The notes beneath the pieces are model-generated. The model ran no database searches and was not told where the DNA came from. It saw only the letters and a list, made by a program, of their open reading frames with translations. A stretch of DNA of 6,026 nucleotides from Sulfuricurvum sp. GTDB lineage: Bacteria > Campylobacterota > Campylobacteria > Campylobacterales > Sulfurimonadaceae. Positions 1 through 5,914 of the stretch are shown here, piece after piece. Made by a program: the position numbers and the translations under genes. The stretch lies in the NCBI GenBank assembly GCA_024635855.1, contig JAGXHZ010000054.1, positions 1 to 6,026 on the forward strand, written 5' to 3'. Position 1 is the stretch's first letter; each line of letters begins with the position of its first letter.

Positions 1-105
1 AGAAATGTCGGTTTCAAGCATCCGCTCGACCGTCATTTCTGCTTAGTTTTCAATGATCTCAAACTCAAATCTAGTTGGCTTTTAATGGCTTCCCAGTGTT
101 TGTGG
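1..105 (-). other. Structured 5' leader of a probable rRNA (stable RNA) operon, running off the window
   Basis: This stretch follows a consensus promoter and would be the first ~105 nt of its transcript. Read on the minus strand, 58-41 is GATCATTGAAAACTAAGC, which resembles the boxA antitermination element of rRNA leaders (TGCTCTTTGAAAACT type). It is followed directly by a long hairpin: arms 1-7/34-40 (7 bp), a mismatch at 8/33, 9-12/29-32 (4 bp), a two-base bulge at 13-14, 15-19/24-28 (5 bp with one G-U in the RNA) and a four-base loop at 20-23. No 16S rRNA start is visible, so the mature RNA would begin beyond base 1. The alternative is a protein gene: an ATG on the minus strand at 36-34 opens a frame reading MTVERMLETDIS to the edge. 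It lacks a well-spaced Shine-Dalgarno and lies inside the hairpin, so I prefer the RNA leader, with real doubt. Confidence 0.45.
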
Positions 106-111
106 ACGGGA

Positions 112-140
112 ATTATAGGGGATTTCGGAAGGAATGTCAA
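112..140 (-). promoter_or_regulatory. Consensus sigma-70 promoter, probably of an rRNA operon
   Basis: On the minus strand there is a perfect -35 box TTGACA (140-135), a spacer of exactly 17 bp (134-118) and a perfect -10 box TATAAT (117-112). Transcription would start near 103-106 and run left out of the window. The ~35 bases upstream of the -35 box (141-176) are A/T-rich with short T and A runs, like an UP element. Ordinary Campylobacterota promoters usually have a good -10 but little conserved -35, so a full consensus with a boxA-like leader points to a very strong promoter such as one for rRNA. The promoter is seen directly; the target gene is inferred. Confidence 0.8.
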
Positions 141-169
141 GGGTTTTGGAAAGAATTTGTAGCAAATTG

Positions 170-198
170 AAAAAGATTCACTTATTGTTCAATAAGCG
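170..198 (-). terminator. Weak intrinsic terminator overlapping the pseudopilin stop codon
   Basis: In the minus-strand RNA, bases 198-191 and 186-179 form an 8-bp stem (CGCUUAUU / AAUAAGUG, one G-U pair) with a GAAC loop. Three bases later comes a U-rich stretch UCUUUUU (176-170). The pseudopilin UGA stop codon (191-189) lies at the stem/loop junction. The stem is mostly A-U, so termination may be inefficient, but the position immediately ahead of the strong leftward promoter is what a gene-end signal should have. Confidence 0.45.
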
Positions 199-800
199 AT
201 GGTTACATAGCCCGTTTCTGGACTAATCGTGATAGTAGCATTACCGTCAGTTTTATGCTTCAAGGATATAGTACAATTTGAAGTCAAGAGATATTGATAT
301 ATATTCGCCACAGGAGGAAGTGTTTGTGTAAGATAATAATAAGGGCGTCCTAGATTATCAAATGCCAACTGTCCGACACCTGAACCAACGTGACAATTAT
401 CAGAAAAAGCCACATCAATTATTTCAAATTTATTTGTTAGATGAGTAATATTTCCATCATAGTCTAGTAATTTATTTGTAAGTGGGTCTCTAGCTGTTTC
501 ATTTTTGTCTGAATTACCCAAATGATCTGTATCCCCATAAATTTCATAATATCTTTCTGCTGGTGAATTAAACTTTTTAAATTCTATCTGCCAATTTTCT
601 CTAAACCAGTTTGAATCAGTCGGATCAAACTTATCATCCACCATAGCCAAATGTTGTGTATAACGAATATGACCAGCAACTTGTTCCGCTGCTTCTTGCA
701 AAGGATGACGATTGAAGTTTGGCATGGCTAGGACAGCTAAAATACCTATTACTATAATAACAAAGACAAGTTCGAGCATTGTAAAAGCAAAACGTTTCAT
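189..800 (-). CDS. Minor type II secretion / type IV pilus-like pseudopilin (GspH/FimT-like)
   Basis: A 203-residue exported pilin-like protein. The N-terminus MKRFAFTMLELVFVIIVIG is a class III prepilin signal: a short basic leader (1-5), cleavage expected between Ala5 and Phe6, Glu at +5 of the mature protein (Glu10), then a hydrophobic helix to about residue 26. The usual -1 Gly is Ala, a form I know as common in Campylobacterota pseudopilins. The FDNLGRP motif (147-153) and the ending SPETGYVTIAY match GspH/FimT-type minor pseudopilins. Cys136 and Cys176 could form a disulfide. The ATG at 800 is chosen because AGGTGA lies at the right distance; a GTG at 809 would add three residues but lies within that site. 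The protein would sit in the inner membrane and cap or prime a pseudopilus. No secretion ATPase, platform protein or prepilin peptidase is in the window, so the system it serves is unknown. By eye the gene is more A/T-rich than aclBA. Confidence 0.85.
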   Translation of the reverse strand: MKRFAFTMLELVFVIIVIGILAVLAMPNFNRHPLQEAAEQVAGHIRYTQHLAMVDDKFDPTDSNWFRENWQIEFKKFNSPAERYYEIYGDTDHLGNSDKNETARDPLTNKLLDYDGNITHLTNKFEIIDVAFSDNCHVGSGVGQLAFDNLGRPYYYLTQTLPPVANIYQYLLTSNCTISLKHKTDGNATITISPETGYVTIAY

Positions 801-836
801 ATTTATCACCTATAAACTATAATATTATTAGCAATG

Positions 837-845
837 ATTATAACA
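837..845 (-). promoter_or_regulatory. Extended -10 promoter of the pseudopilin gene
   Basis: The minus strand reads TGT followed by a perfect TATAAT (TATAAT at 842-837, TG at 845-844), preceded by a T run. This is an extended -10 element. Transcription would start near 830, giving a leader of about 30 nt before the ATG at 800. No clear -35 box is visible, which is usual for this phylum. It suggests the pseudopilin is transcribed separately from aclBA. Confidence 0.6.
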
Positions 846-886
846 AAAGTATTCAGAAAAAGAAGAGTGAAAAGATGTGAAGGGAT

Positions 887-910
887 GGATTCCCACTTTC
901 GTGGGAATGC
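887..910. repeat. REP-like palindrome downstream of aclA (possible terminator or mRNA 3'-end stabiliser)
   Basis: ATTCCCAC (889-896) and GTGGGAAT (901-908) form a perfect 8-bp stem around TTTC; a further G-C pair (887/910) lies beyond one mismatch. In the aclA transcript the loop is GAAA, a stable GNRA tetraloop closed by C-G. The motif ATTCCCACGAAAGTGGGAAT resembles short dispersed palindromes found in many proteobacterial genomes between genes. It starts 9 bp after the aclA stop codon. There is no run of U straight after the stem, only a pyrimidine-rich stretch, so it is a poor classical terminator but could protect or end the aclBA mRNA. Only one copy is present here, so its repeat nature is from memory of the family, not shown in the window. 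Confidence 0.55.
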
Positions 911-918
911 AGGGAAGA

Positions 919-2736
919 TTAAATCTCGTCTGCCATTTCGACGTTGTAAAGAATATCGTCTGTTGGGTGACGGTACATAGGCATACCGAGACGTTTTTCA
1001 TCAAGGATATGTCCGATGAAACCAATTGAGCGACCTACTACGAAGAATGCGTTTAGTGCACCTGCCTCGATGAAGCCGTCAATATCAGACTCCGAATAAC
1101 CAAGTGCGCGCCACATATCAACCATCAAGATACCGATAGTACCATCAACGTTTAAGATAAGGTTGTCTTTTTTAGACGTTGTCAATTTTTCTACTTCAAG
1201 AGCAAAATCAAGCAATGGAGTTGCAGGGAAGTGCTCTGCAGCGTATTTTTTCAAACCGGATACACGAAGATCAGGATTACGAACCGATTTGATACGGTGA
1301 CCGATACCAGAAATCGTTTTCCCTTCTTTTTTCATGTAATCAATGAATTCAGCCGGAGTCATACCACGGTCATTGGCGTATTTGAAATAACGTGCCGCAT
1401 CATCGATCGCACCGCCAAAACGTGGTCCGATAGTCAAAAGTCCTGTTACGAGTGAGCTGATAACGTCTTTTCCTGCACGAGCCGTTACTTTTGCATTGTG
1501 TGCACCCGATACAGCCGGACCGTGATCGGCAACGGTTTTAATAACTGTCTCAAGATAATCGGTTGCCCATTTTGGATAACGTTTTTTGAACCAAAGAAGA
1601 GAGATAACATCACCGATTCCAAATCCGGTTTCCGGAGTTGCAACGGAGCTGATTGGGTAACCGGCGTAGGTTGCTTCATCACCACGGTCATCAGAGATGG
1701 TACAAATGAACTCTTTTTTACGACGTACTTTTGGTACTGTTTTTAATTCAGGTTCTACGATCTCAGTCACAATACCTTCATTACGAAGTTTTGTATATAC
1801 ATCTGAAATGGTTTTTGGAAGATCATTAAAGCTTGCAGGAACAAACATTCCGGCTTCTGCCATAGCAGTATTTTTGAATGCCGCTGTTTCTGCATCCGCA
1901 TTTGCGCTAGCTCCAGCGTGACCGAATTGAACACCTGAACTGAAATGTTTTGCAATCGTACCGATACACCATGCGATAATCGGCTTTTTGATCAAACCTG
2001 ATTTGACGGCTTCGATGACTTTGTACTCTTCAGTACCCCCTACTTCGCCCAACAATACCATATATTTAACTTCTGGATTGCTCTCCATACGAAGAAGATT
2101 ATCGATGAATACCGAGCCAACGAAACGGTCTCCACCAATCGCTACACCCTCGGCAATACCATCAGCATTGATAGCGATGATGTTTGAAAGTTCGTTAAAC
2201 AAACCGCCTGAACGGGTTACTAATCCACATGAACCTGCACGGTGAAGCTTAGAGTTGATGATGTTTTCAATTGTTCCGCCGACGTTAGCGATTTTAAATC
2301 CGCCCGGAGCAATACCGCCGACCGTTGCCGGTCCGATAACTACGACACCTGCATCACGAGCCGCTTGGTTCATTTTACGTGCAAGACGCTCAGGGATACC
2401 TTCAGCCGTTACCATGACGGTTTTGAATTGACCTTTGATTGTAATCGCTTCCATCGTTACATCGTACGCAGTACGAAATGAAGCAAAGTTCAATAAAACA
2501 TCGGCTTTTGGAAACGCTGCTGCAGCTTCTACCGTATTACGGAAAACTGGAACCATAATCTCATCAGCACCATAGAAAAATTTCTCAAATTTATTACCTG
2601 AAGTTGGTGCAACGATTGCAGCAACCGAAGGTTTGACGCGATTGATAACATAGTCATAATCCAACATACGTTGAATTGCACTCGTATTGTTGTTCCAAAA
2701 AATCGCTTGTGTATCTTTGGTAAATAAAGCACCCAT
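919..2736 (-). CDS. aclA: ATP citrate lyase, large (alpha) subunit AclA
   Basis: A 605-residue cytoplasmic subunit of ATP citrate lyase, which cleaves citrate with ATP and CoA to acetyl-CoA and oxaloacetate, the CO2-fixing direction of the reductive TCA cycle. The N-terminal half resembles succinyl-CoA synthetase alpha and the central part of animal ACLY: TRSGGLFNE at 174-182 and GHAGA at 272-276, with His273 as the catalytic phosphohistidine. The C-terminal half (about 345-605) is the citrate-synthase-like lyase domain: DHGPAVSGAHN (404-414), LTIGPRFGGAID (434-445), GIGHR (477-481), NVDGTIG (529-535), and RSIGFIGHILDEKR followed by MYRHPTDD. Fusion of this domain marks true ACL rather than the CcsAB plus Ccl system. 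The length is close to the ~608 residues of Chlorobium AclA. The frame is open to an ATG at 2799, but that start would overlap aclB by 53 bp and add 21 unfamiliar residues; the ATG at 2736 (MGALFTKDTQAIFWN) has a perfect ribosome binding site. It follows aclB by 10 bp and is surely cotranscribed. Confidence 0.96.
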   Translation of the reverse strand: MGALFTKDTQAIFWNNNTSAIQRMLDYDYVINRVKPSVAAIVAPTSGNKFEKFFYGADEIMVPVFRNTVEAAAAFPKADVLLNFASFRTAYDVTMEAITIKGQFKTVMVTAEGIPERLARKMNQAARDAGVVVIGPATVGGIAPGGFKIANVGGTIENIINSKLHRAGSCGLVTRSGGLFNELSNIIAINADGIAEGVAIGGDRFVGSVFIDNLLRMESNPEVKYMVLLGEVGGTEEYKVIEAVKSGLIKKPIIAWCIGTIAKHFSSGVQFGHAGASANADAETAAFKNTAMAEAGMFVPASFNDLPKTISDVYTKLRNEGIVTEIVEPELKTVPKVRRKKEFICTISDDRGDEATYAGYPISSVATPETGFGIGDVISLLWFKKRYPKWATDYLETVIKTVADHGPAVSGAHNAKVTARAGKDVISSLVTGLLTIGPRFGGAIDDAARYFKYANDRGMTPAEFIDYMKKEGKTISGIGHRIKSVRNPDLRVSGLKKYAAEHFPATPLLDFALEVEKLTTSKKDNLILNVDGTIGILMVDMWRALGYSESDIDGFIEAGALNAFFVVGRSIGFIGHILDEKRLGMPMYRHPTDDILYNVEMADEI

Positions 2737-2742
2737 ATTTTT

Positions 2743-2749
2743 CTCCTTA
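2743..2749 (-). promoter_or_regulatory. Ribosome binding site that fixes the aclA start
   Basis: The minus strand reads TAAGGAG, then AAAAAT, then the ATG at 2736. This is a full Shine-Dalgarno match with ideal spacing. Its TAA is the aclB stop codon, so a ribosome finishing aclB sits on the aclA initiation site, which should couple production of the two subunits. Almost the same arrangement (TAGGAGAAAAATATG) is used at the pabA/trpG start further right. Confidence 0.85.
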
Positions 2750-4063
2750 CTTCTCAAGAGCCATACGGACGATGTCAGTGACATGCGTTTCTGGCCCATA
2801 AACTTCGATATAAAGACCCAAACGGTCTGCTGCCTCTTTAATATCCTTCAAACCTTTTTCATAGTTTGGTCCGCCACGGCGTACATAGATACGTGTATTG
2901 TGTGCTTTCATACGTTCAGCATACGTTTCAAATGCTTGGATAATACCGGTAAAGGTTTTTGCAACGTCTGTAAAGTTCGCAATTGCTCCACCGATGATAA
3001 GGATTTTGTCACGACCTTTTGGGTCTTTATGACGTGTCATCAAATCAAGAACGGTTTCAGCGTAAAACTTGGTTTCACCCGTAGTTGGTCCACCTGAATA
3101 TTCACCGTAGTTGGCAAGATCAGCAACATTTCCTGATAAATCAGCAATCGTATCGGCATAAACAACCGATGCACCGCCGCCCGCAACCATCGTCCAAATA
3201 CGACCCATTGGATTCAGGATAGTTAATTTCAATGAAGCACCCGACTTTGAGTCTGCTTCAGCAATCGCTTTTTCTTCCGGAGATTGATCTTCCATACCAA
3301 ATGCTGTTGGAAACTCTGCTCCACACCATGCATCCGCCATCATAAATCCTGCTGTATCATCAAGTCGTGCAACGAGGTCAAGAATGTGCATATCATTTCC
3401 GACCATAACGATTGGATTGATTTCTAGGTATGCGAAGTTTTGATCGCGATAAAATTTATAGAATTGCTCAGCGAAAGCAATAAAACGCTCTTTGTTTTCC
3501 GCAGGAATTCCAGCAGGAACGTTAGCTCGGATCAAATGAGCAATAGAAGCATCATCCATAGTAATAGGAATAGTCACTTCATTGACTTTTTCTTCCCATC
3601 CCTCTTCTACTTCCATACCGCCCTCAGCCGATAGATAAAGTACATCGTCTTCACCAACCGTGGTTGCTGAAATGTAATATTCTTGATCTTGAGAGTGAGG
3701 AGTGAATGGCTCAACGATAAAATGAGTCAATGTCCCTTTTTGTCCCGTAAGAAGAACGGTCTCATTTGCGATTTTCGCATCAATCCACGTTGCAGCTTCT
3801 TCAAGAGTGACATCACCAGGCTTGTTGGTTCGAAACAAAACTAAATCATTTTTACCCCGTTTACCAAAAAGCATGTCTGGTTTTGCAACCAAGGCTTCTT
3901 GTTTCAACCATTCAAAACCATGCTCTTGTGCTTTCGCACGAAGCTCATCACCGTTAGTGACCATTACCGATTTAAAACCATAATGGAAACCGCTGAAGTA
4001 TTTTTCCCAATGCTTTGAGAAAATTGCTTTACCGTCGTATTCACGAATCGCTCTTTGAGCCAT
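2747..4063 (-). CDS. aclB: ATP citrate lyase, small (beta) subunit AclB
   Basis: A 438-residue subunit matching the N-terminal part of animal ACLY and the succinyl-CoA synthetase beta family. It supplies the ATP-grasp domain that, with AclA, phosphorylates the catalytic histidine and drives citryl-CoA formation. Landmarks: VAKPDMLFGKRGK (59-71, nucleotide-binding region), IVEPFTPHSQ (116-125), YLEINPIVM (212-220, metal/ATP site), then the flavodoxin-like ligase part with GASLKLTILNP (275-285), GRIWTMVAGGGASVVY (287-302), LANYGEYSGGP (316-326), ILIIGGAIANFT (354-365) and VRRGGPNY (394-401). These are near-identical in ACLs and form the citrate/CoA region. Length is similar to other bacterial AclB proteins (about 400-440). 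The ATG at 4063 has AAGGAG five bases upstream. It is first in the aclBA pair, the order I know from Sulfurimonas and Chlorobium, and has its own promoter candidate. Confidence 0.96.
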   Translation of the reverse strand: MAQRAIREYDGKAIFSKHWEKYFSGFHYGFKSVMVTNGDELRAKAQEHGFEWLKQEALVAKPDMLFGKRGKNDLVLFRTNKPGDVTLEEAATWIDAKIANETVLLTGQKGTLTHFIVEPFTPHSQDQEYYISATTVGEDDVLYLSAEGGMEVEEGWEEKVNEVTIPITMDDASIAHLIRANVPAGIPAENKERFIAFAEQFYKFYRDQNFAYLEINPIVMVGNDMHILDLVARLDDTAGFMMADAWCGAEFPTAFGMEDQSPEEKAIAEADSKSGASLKLTILNPMGRIWTMVAGGGASVVYADTIADLSGNVADLANYGEYSGGPTTGETKFYAETVLDLMTRHKDPKGRDKILIIGGAIANFTDVAKTFTGIIQAFETYAERMKAHNTRIYVRRGGPNYEKGLKDIKEAADRLGLYIEVYGPETHVTDIVRMALEK

Positions 4064-4092
4064 TGCAACTCCTTCGAAAAATCTTTTGGCAA

Positions 4093-4098
4093 ATTATA
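4093..4098 (-). promoter_or_regulatory. -10 box of the aclBA promoter
   Basis: The 91-bp gap between the membrane-protein gene and aclB contains a perfect TATAAT on the minus strand (4098-4093), preceded by TTGGT. Seventeen bases further upstream there is only GTATTT, a poor -35. Transcription would start near 4086, giving a leader of about 23 nt with AAGGAG (4074-4069) ahead of the ATG. Nothing else in the gap stands out: no clear terminator for the upstream operon and no obvious operator palindrome. Confidence 0.6.
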
Positions 4099-4154
4099 AC
4101 CAATATGAGCTACAGAAATACTCACAGAGTTTCATTTTGAAGGTAATAATCGTA

Positions 4155-5339
4155 CTATTTGTTTACTTTTGTAACATAAGCTGTATAGATAGGAATATTA
4201 ATGTAACTTATTGTAACTTTTTTTGCTTTTCTATTCCTCTTTTCACTTAAGAGTGTCTCTTTGCACTCTGTGATTCCATAAAAACGAAGTCTAAGCTGCA
4301 TTTTCTCATCATCAGCATTTACACAGGAAATTTGATTGTACTTTAGTTCATGGGCTAATTCTTTGGCAATATGCATTGAATAAGAAAAATGATCTTTAGG
4401 ATTTTTTATCCATTGATATAGCCATTGATTAAAGAATACTGCCAGAGCATTTACCAATAAAAGGACAAAAGCACTGTAAAACAAAAGTCGATAACGTCGT
4501 CTAAAGATGGGCAGTCTAACCCGATAGGTATGAAAAAACGTTTGTGCCGCGAGTGGAAGTGCTACCATCAAATAGGGTGCAAAGTCTTGAATATTCACTT
4601 TTTGACGGAACGATAATAATAATGAGATGACAAACATACTCGATGCTATCATCCATACCAAATCCCGTTCATGTGACATATACCGTCGATACAGGACATA
4701 AAAGAGATACATAAAGACCACAGGAGAAAAAATAGCCGAATAAATTCCCAAAGCATCCAAAAATCGCCCTTGAGGTCTCCCGCTTAAATCTACTCCAAAA
4801 AAGAAAACAGCTAAGATCAAGAGTCCTAATGAAACACCTGCTGTAAGCCATTGCTTACGGCTAATACCGAACAATGCAATGGAAAAATAGAGAAAAATTG
4901 CCGTTGCATCGAGTATCATAAAAAGAGGCAAAAGTAGCAATGACCAATTATTAAATCTCAAGTACATGTACACAAAAGCAAAAAGCGTCACTATTTTTAA
5001 TCCCGCGATATTGACAAGCAGTGAAGAACTGGTGATTCCTGGAAGAAGAAGATAGATAAAAACAATCCAAAGCTTATCGTTTGGACGGGACACATAGTAG
5101 CTTGAAATGAGATACAAAAGTATTGTAGATATGAGATGTATTACAATCATGGGAATACGCAACGCATAATCGTTGGAGCCAAAAATATTTAAAAAGAAAG
5201 TGCTAAAACTTTTTAAGAGTGAGCTGTCGCCATAAAGGATATTGGCTTCATAAAAGCTAATCGAAAGCCCTTGGATCTGTGCCACTAAAATAAGGAAATT
5301 AATCCCTAAAAGGAGTGCAAAAATCTTATGTTCTCTCAT
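4155..5339 (-). CDS. Polytopic membrane protein, GT-C / family 39 glycosyltransferase-like
   Basis: A 394-residue inner-membrane protein that I do not recognise as a named family member. It has about ten hydrophobic segments (roughly 5-23, 62-82, 89-108, 110-127, 133-157, 166-183, 199-217, 227-243, 253-270, 284-304), then a hydrophilic tail of ~90 residues containing Cys339, Cys359 and a basic stretch near 367-375. After the first helix, a loop with FYEA (29-32) and the segment NDYALRIP (56-63) resemble the first extracytoplasmic loop and the LR(L/I)P signature of GT-C (ArnT/PMT-like) glycosyltransferases, which move sugars from lipid-phosphate donors. A classical DE or DD pair is not evident, so catalysis is uncertain. 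The start overlaps the preceding pabA/trpG stop as ATGA with no good Shine-Dalgarno, implying translational coupling. The neighbours give no sugar-pathway context. It could instead be a non-catalytic membrane protein. Confidence 0.8.
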   Translation of the reverse strand: MREHKIFALLLGINFLILVAQIQGLSISFYEANILYGDSSLLKSFSTFFLNIFGSNDYALRIPMIVIHLISTILLYLISSYYVSRPNDKLWIVFIYLLLPGITSSSLLVNIAGLKIVTLFAFVYMYLRFNNWSLLLLPLFMILDATAIFLYFSIALFGISRKQWLTAGVSLGLLILAVFFFGVDLSGRPQGRFLDALGIYSAIFSPVVFMYLFYVLYRRYMSHERDLVWMIASSMFVISLLLSFRQKVNIQDFAPYLMVALPLAAQTFFHTYRVRLPIFRRRYRLLFYSAFVLLLVNALAVFFNQWLYQWIKNPKDHFSYSMHIAKELAHELKYNQISCVNADDEKMQLRLRFYGITECKETLLSEKRNRKAKKVTISYINIPIYTAYVTKVNK

Positions 5340-5905
5340 AATTTGAGAAAATTATCCAATATTTCGTGTCCGTATTCACTCATAATCGATTCAGGGTGAA
5401 ATTGAACGCCATAGATAGGCTTGTCTTTGATTTGCAATGCCATAATCTCATGATCATCTTCGCTGTACGCCGTTGGAATAATCTCACTGGGAAGATTTTT
5501 TTGCTCTACAATCAGTGAATGATAACGCGTTGCGATAAACATCTCCGGCAATTTATTAAAAATAGCCGTATCTCCCTCGCGAATCATCCGTGATGTTTTG
5601 CCGTGCATCATCCGATTGGCTCGTACGACATTACCACCAAAAACCTGTGCAATACTTTGATGCCCCAAACAAATACCTAAAATAGGAATTTTATCGGCAA
5701 AATAACGAATGGCTTCGAGAGTGACACCCGCATCGTCCGGCGTTGCAGGTCCCGGGGAGATGATGAGTTTTTCGGGGTGAAGGGCTTCGATCTCCTCAAC
5801 ACTCATCTCATCATTACGGATAATTTTCAGATCAGCGCCCAATTCGAGACAATACTGGACGATGTTATAGGTAAAACTGTCATAATTATCAATCATTACT
5901 ATCAT
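5336..5905 (-). CDS. pabA/trpG: Aminodeoxychorismate/anthranilate synthase glutamine amidotransferase subunit
   Basis: A 189-residue class I glutamine amidotransferase that releases ammonia from glutamine for the partner synthase (PabB, making aminodeoxychorismate for folate, or TrpE, making anthranilate for tryptophan). The family hallmarks are in order: MIVMIDNYDSFTYN at the start, ISPGPATPDDAG (49-60, oxyanion-hole region), GICLGHQ (77-83) with nucleophile Cys79, MHGKTS (100-105), RYHSLIVE (127-134) and GVQFHPES (166-173) with His170 and Glu172 completing the triad. Length matches E. coli PabA (187). Overall wording, including SEYGHEILDNFL at the end, is PabA-like, but sequence alone does not separate PabA from TrpG, and one subunit often serves both. 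No trpE, trpD or pabB is adjacent, which favours folate or dual use. The ATG at 5905 has GGAG seven bases upstream, overlapping the stop of the previous gene. Confidence 0.93.
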   Translation of the reverse strand: MIVMIDNYDSFTYNIVQYCLELGADLKIIRNDEMSVEEIEALHPEKLIISPGPATPDDAGVTLEAIRYFADKIPILGICLGHQSIAQVFGGNVVRANRMMHGKTSRMIREGDTAIFNKLPEMFIATRYHSLIVEQKNLPSEIIPTAYSEDDHEIMALQIKDKPIYGVQFHPESIMSEYGHEILDNFLKL

Positions 5906-5914
5906 ATTTTTCTC

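Noticed and set aside
1..162. Plus-strand open frame from the first base to a TAG at 160-162 (about 53 codons)
   Set aside because: It has no visible start or ribosome binding site, its predicted peptide resembles nothing I know, and it runs antisense through the consensus promoter and hairpin. A chance open frame of this length is not surprising.
828..1025. Minus-strand 65-codon frame overlapping the end of aclA and the palindrome
   Set aside because: It overlaps aclA out of frame, and its IPTKVGIH segment comes from the palindromic repeat. No ribosome binding site supports it.
1231..2481. Several plus-strand and minus-strand frames of 60-85 codons within aclA
   Set aside because: All lie opposite or out of frame inside a strongly conserved gene, with no family signature or initiation signals; they are shadows of aclA coding bias.
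2687..3097. Plus-strand 136-codon frame opposite the aclB 3' end and aclA start
   Set aside because: It is antisense to conserved aclB codons (VRRGGPNY and IGGAIANFT regions). Its cysteine/phenylalanine-rich composition is typical of a reverse-strand shadow, and there is no ribosome binding site.
919..4063. Alternative reading as citryl-CoA synthetase (CcsA/CcsB) or succinyl-CoA synthetase
   Set aside because: The citrate-synthase-like lyase domain is fused to the alpha subunit, and ACL-specific motifs such as RSIGFIGHILDEKR and LANYGEYSGGP are present, which identifies ATP citrate lyase.
4064..4154. Possible terminator or operator between the membrane-protein gene and aclB
   Set aside because: Only imperfect short matches (CTGTGAG and CTGTAG, in direct rather than inverted order) were found; no stable stem with a T-run can be drawn.
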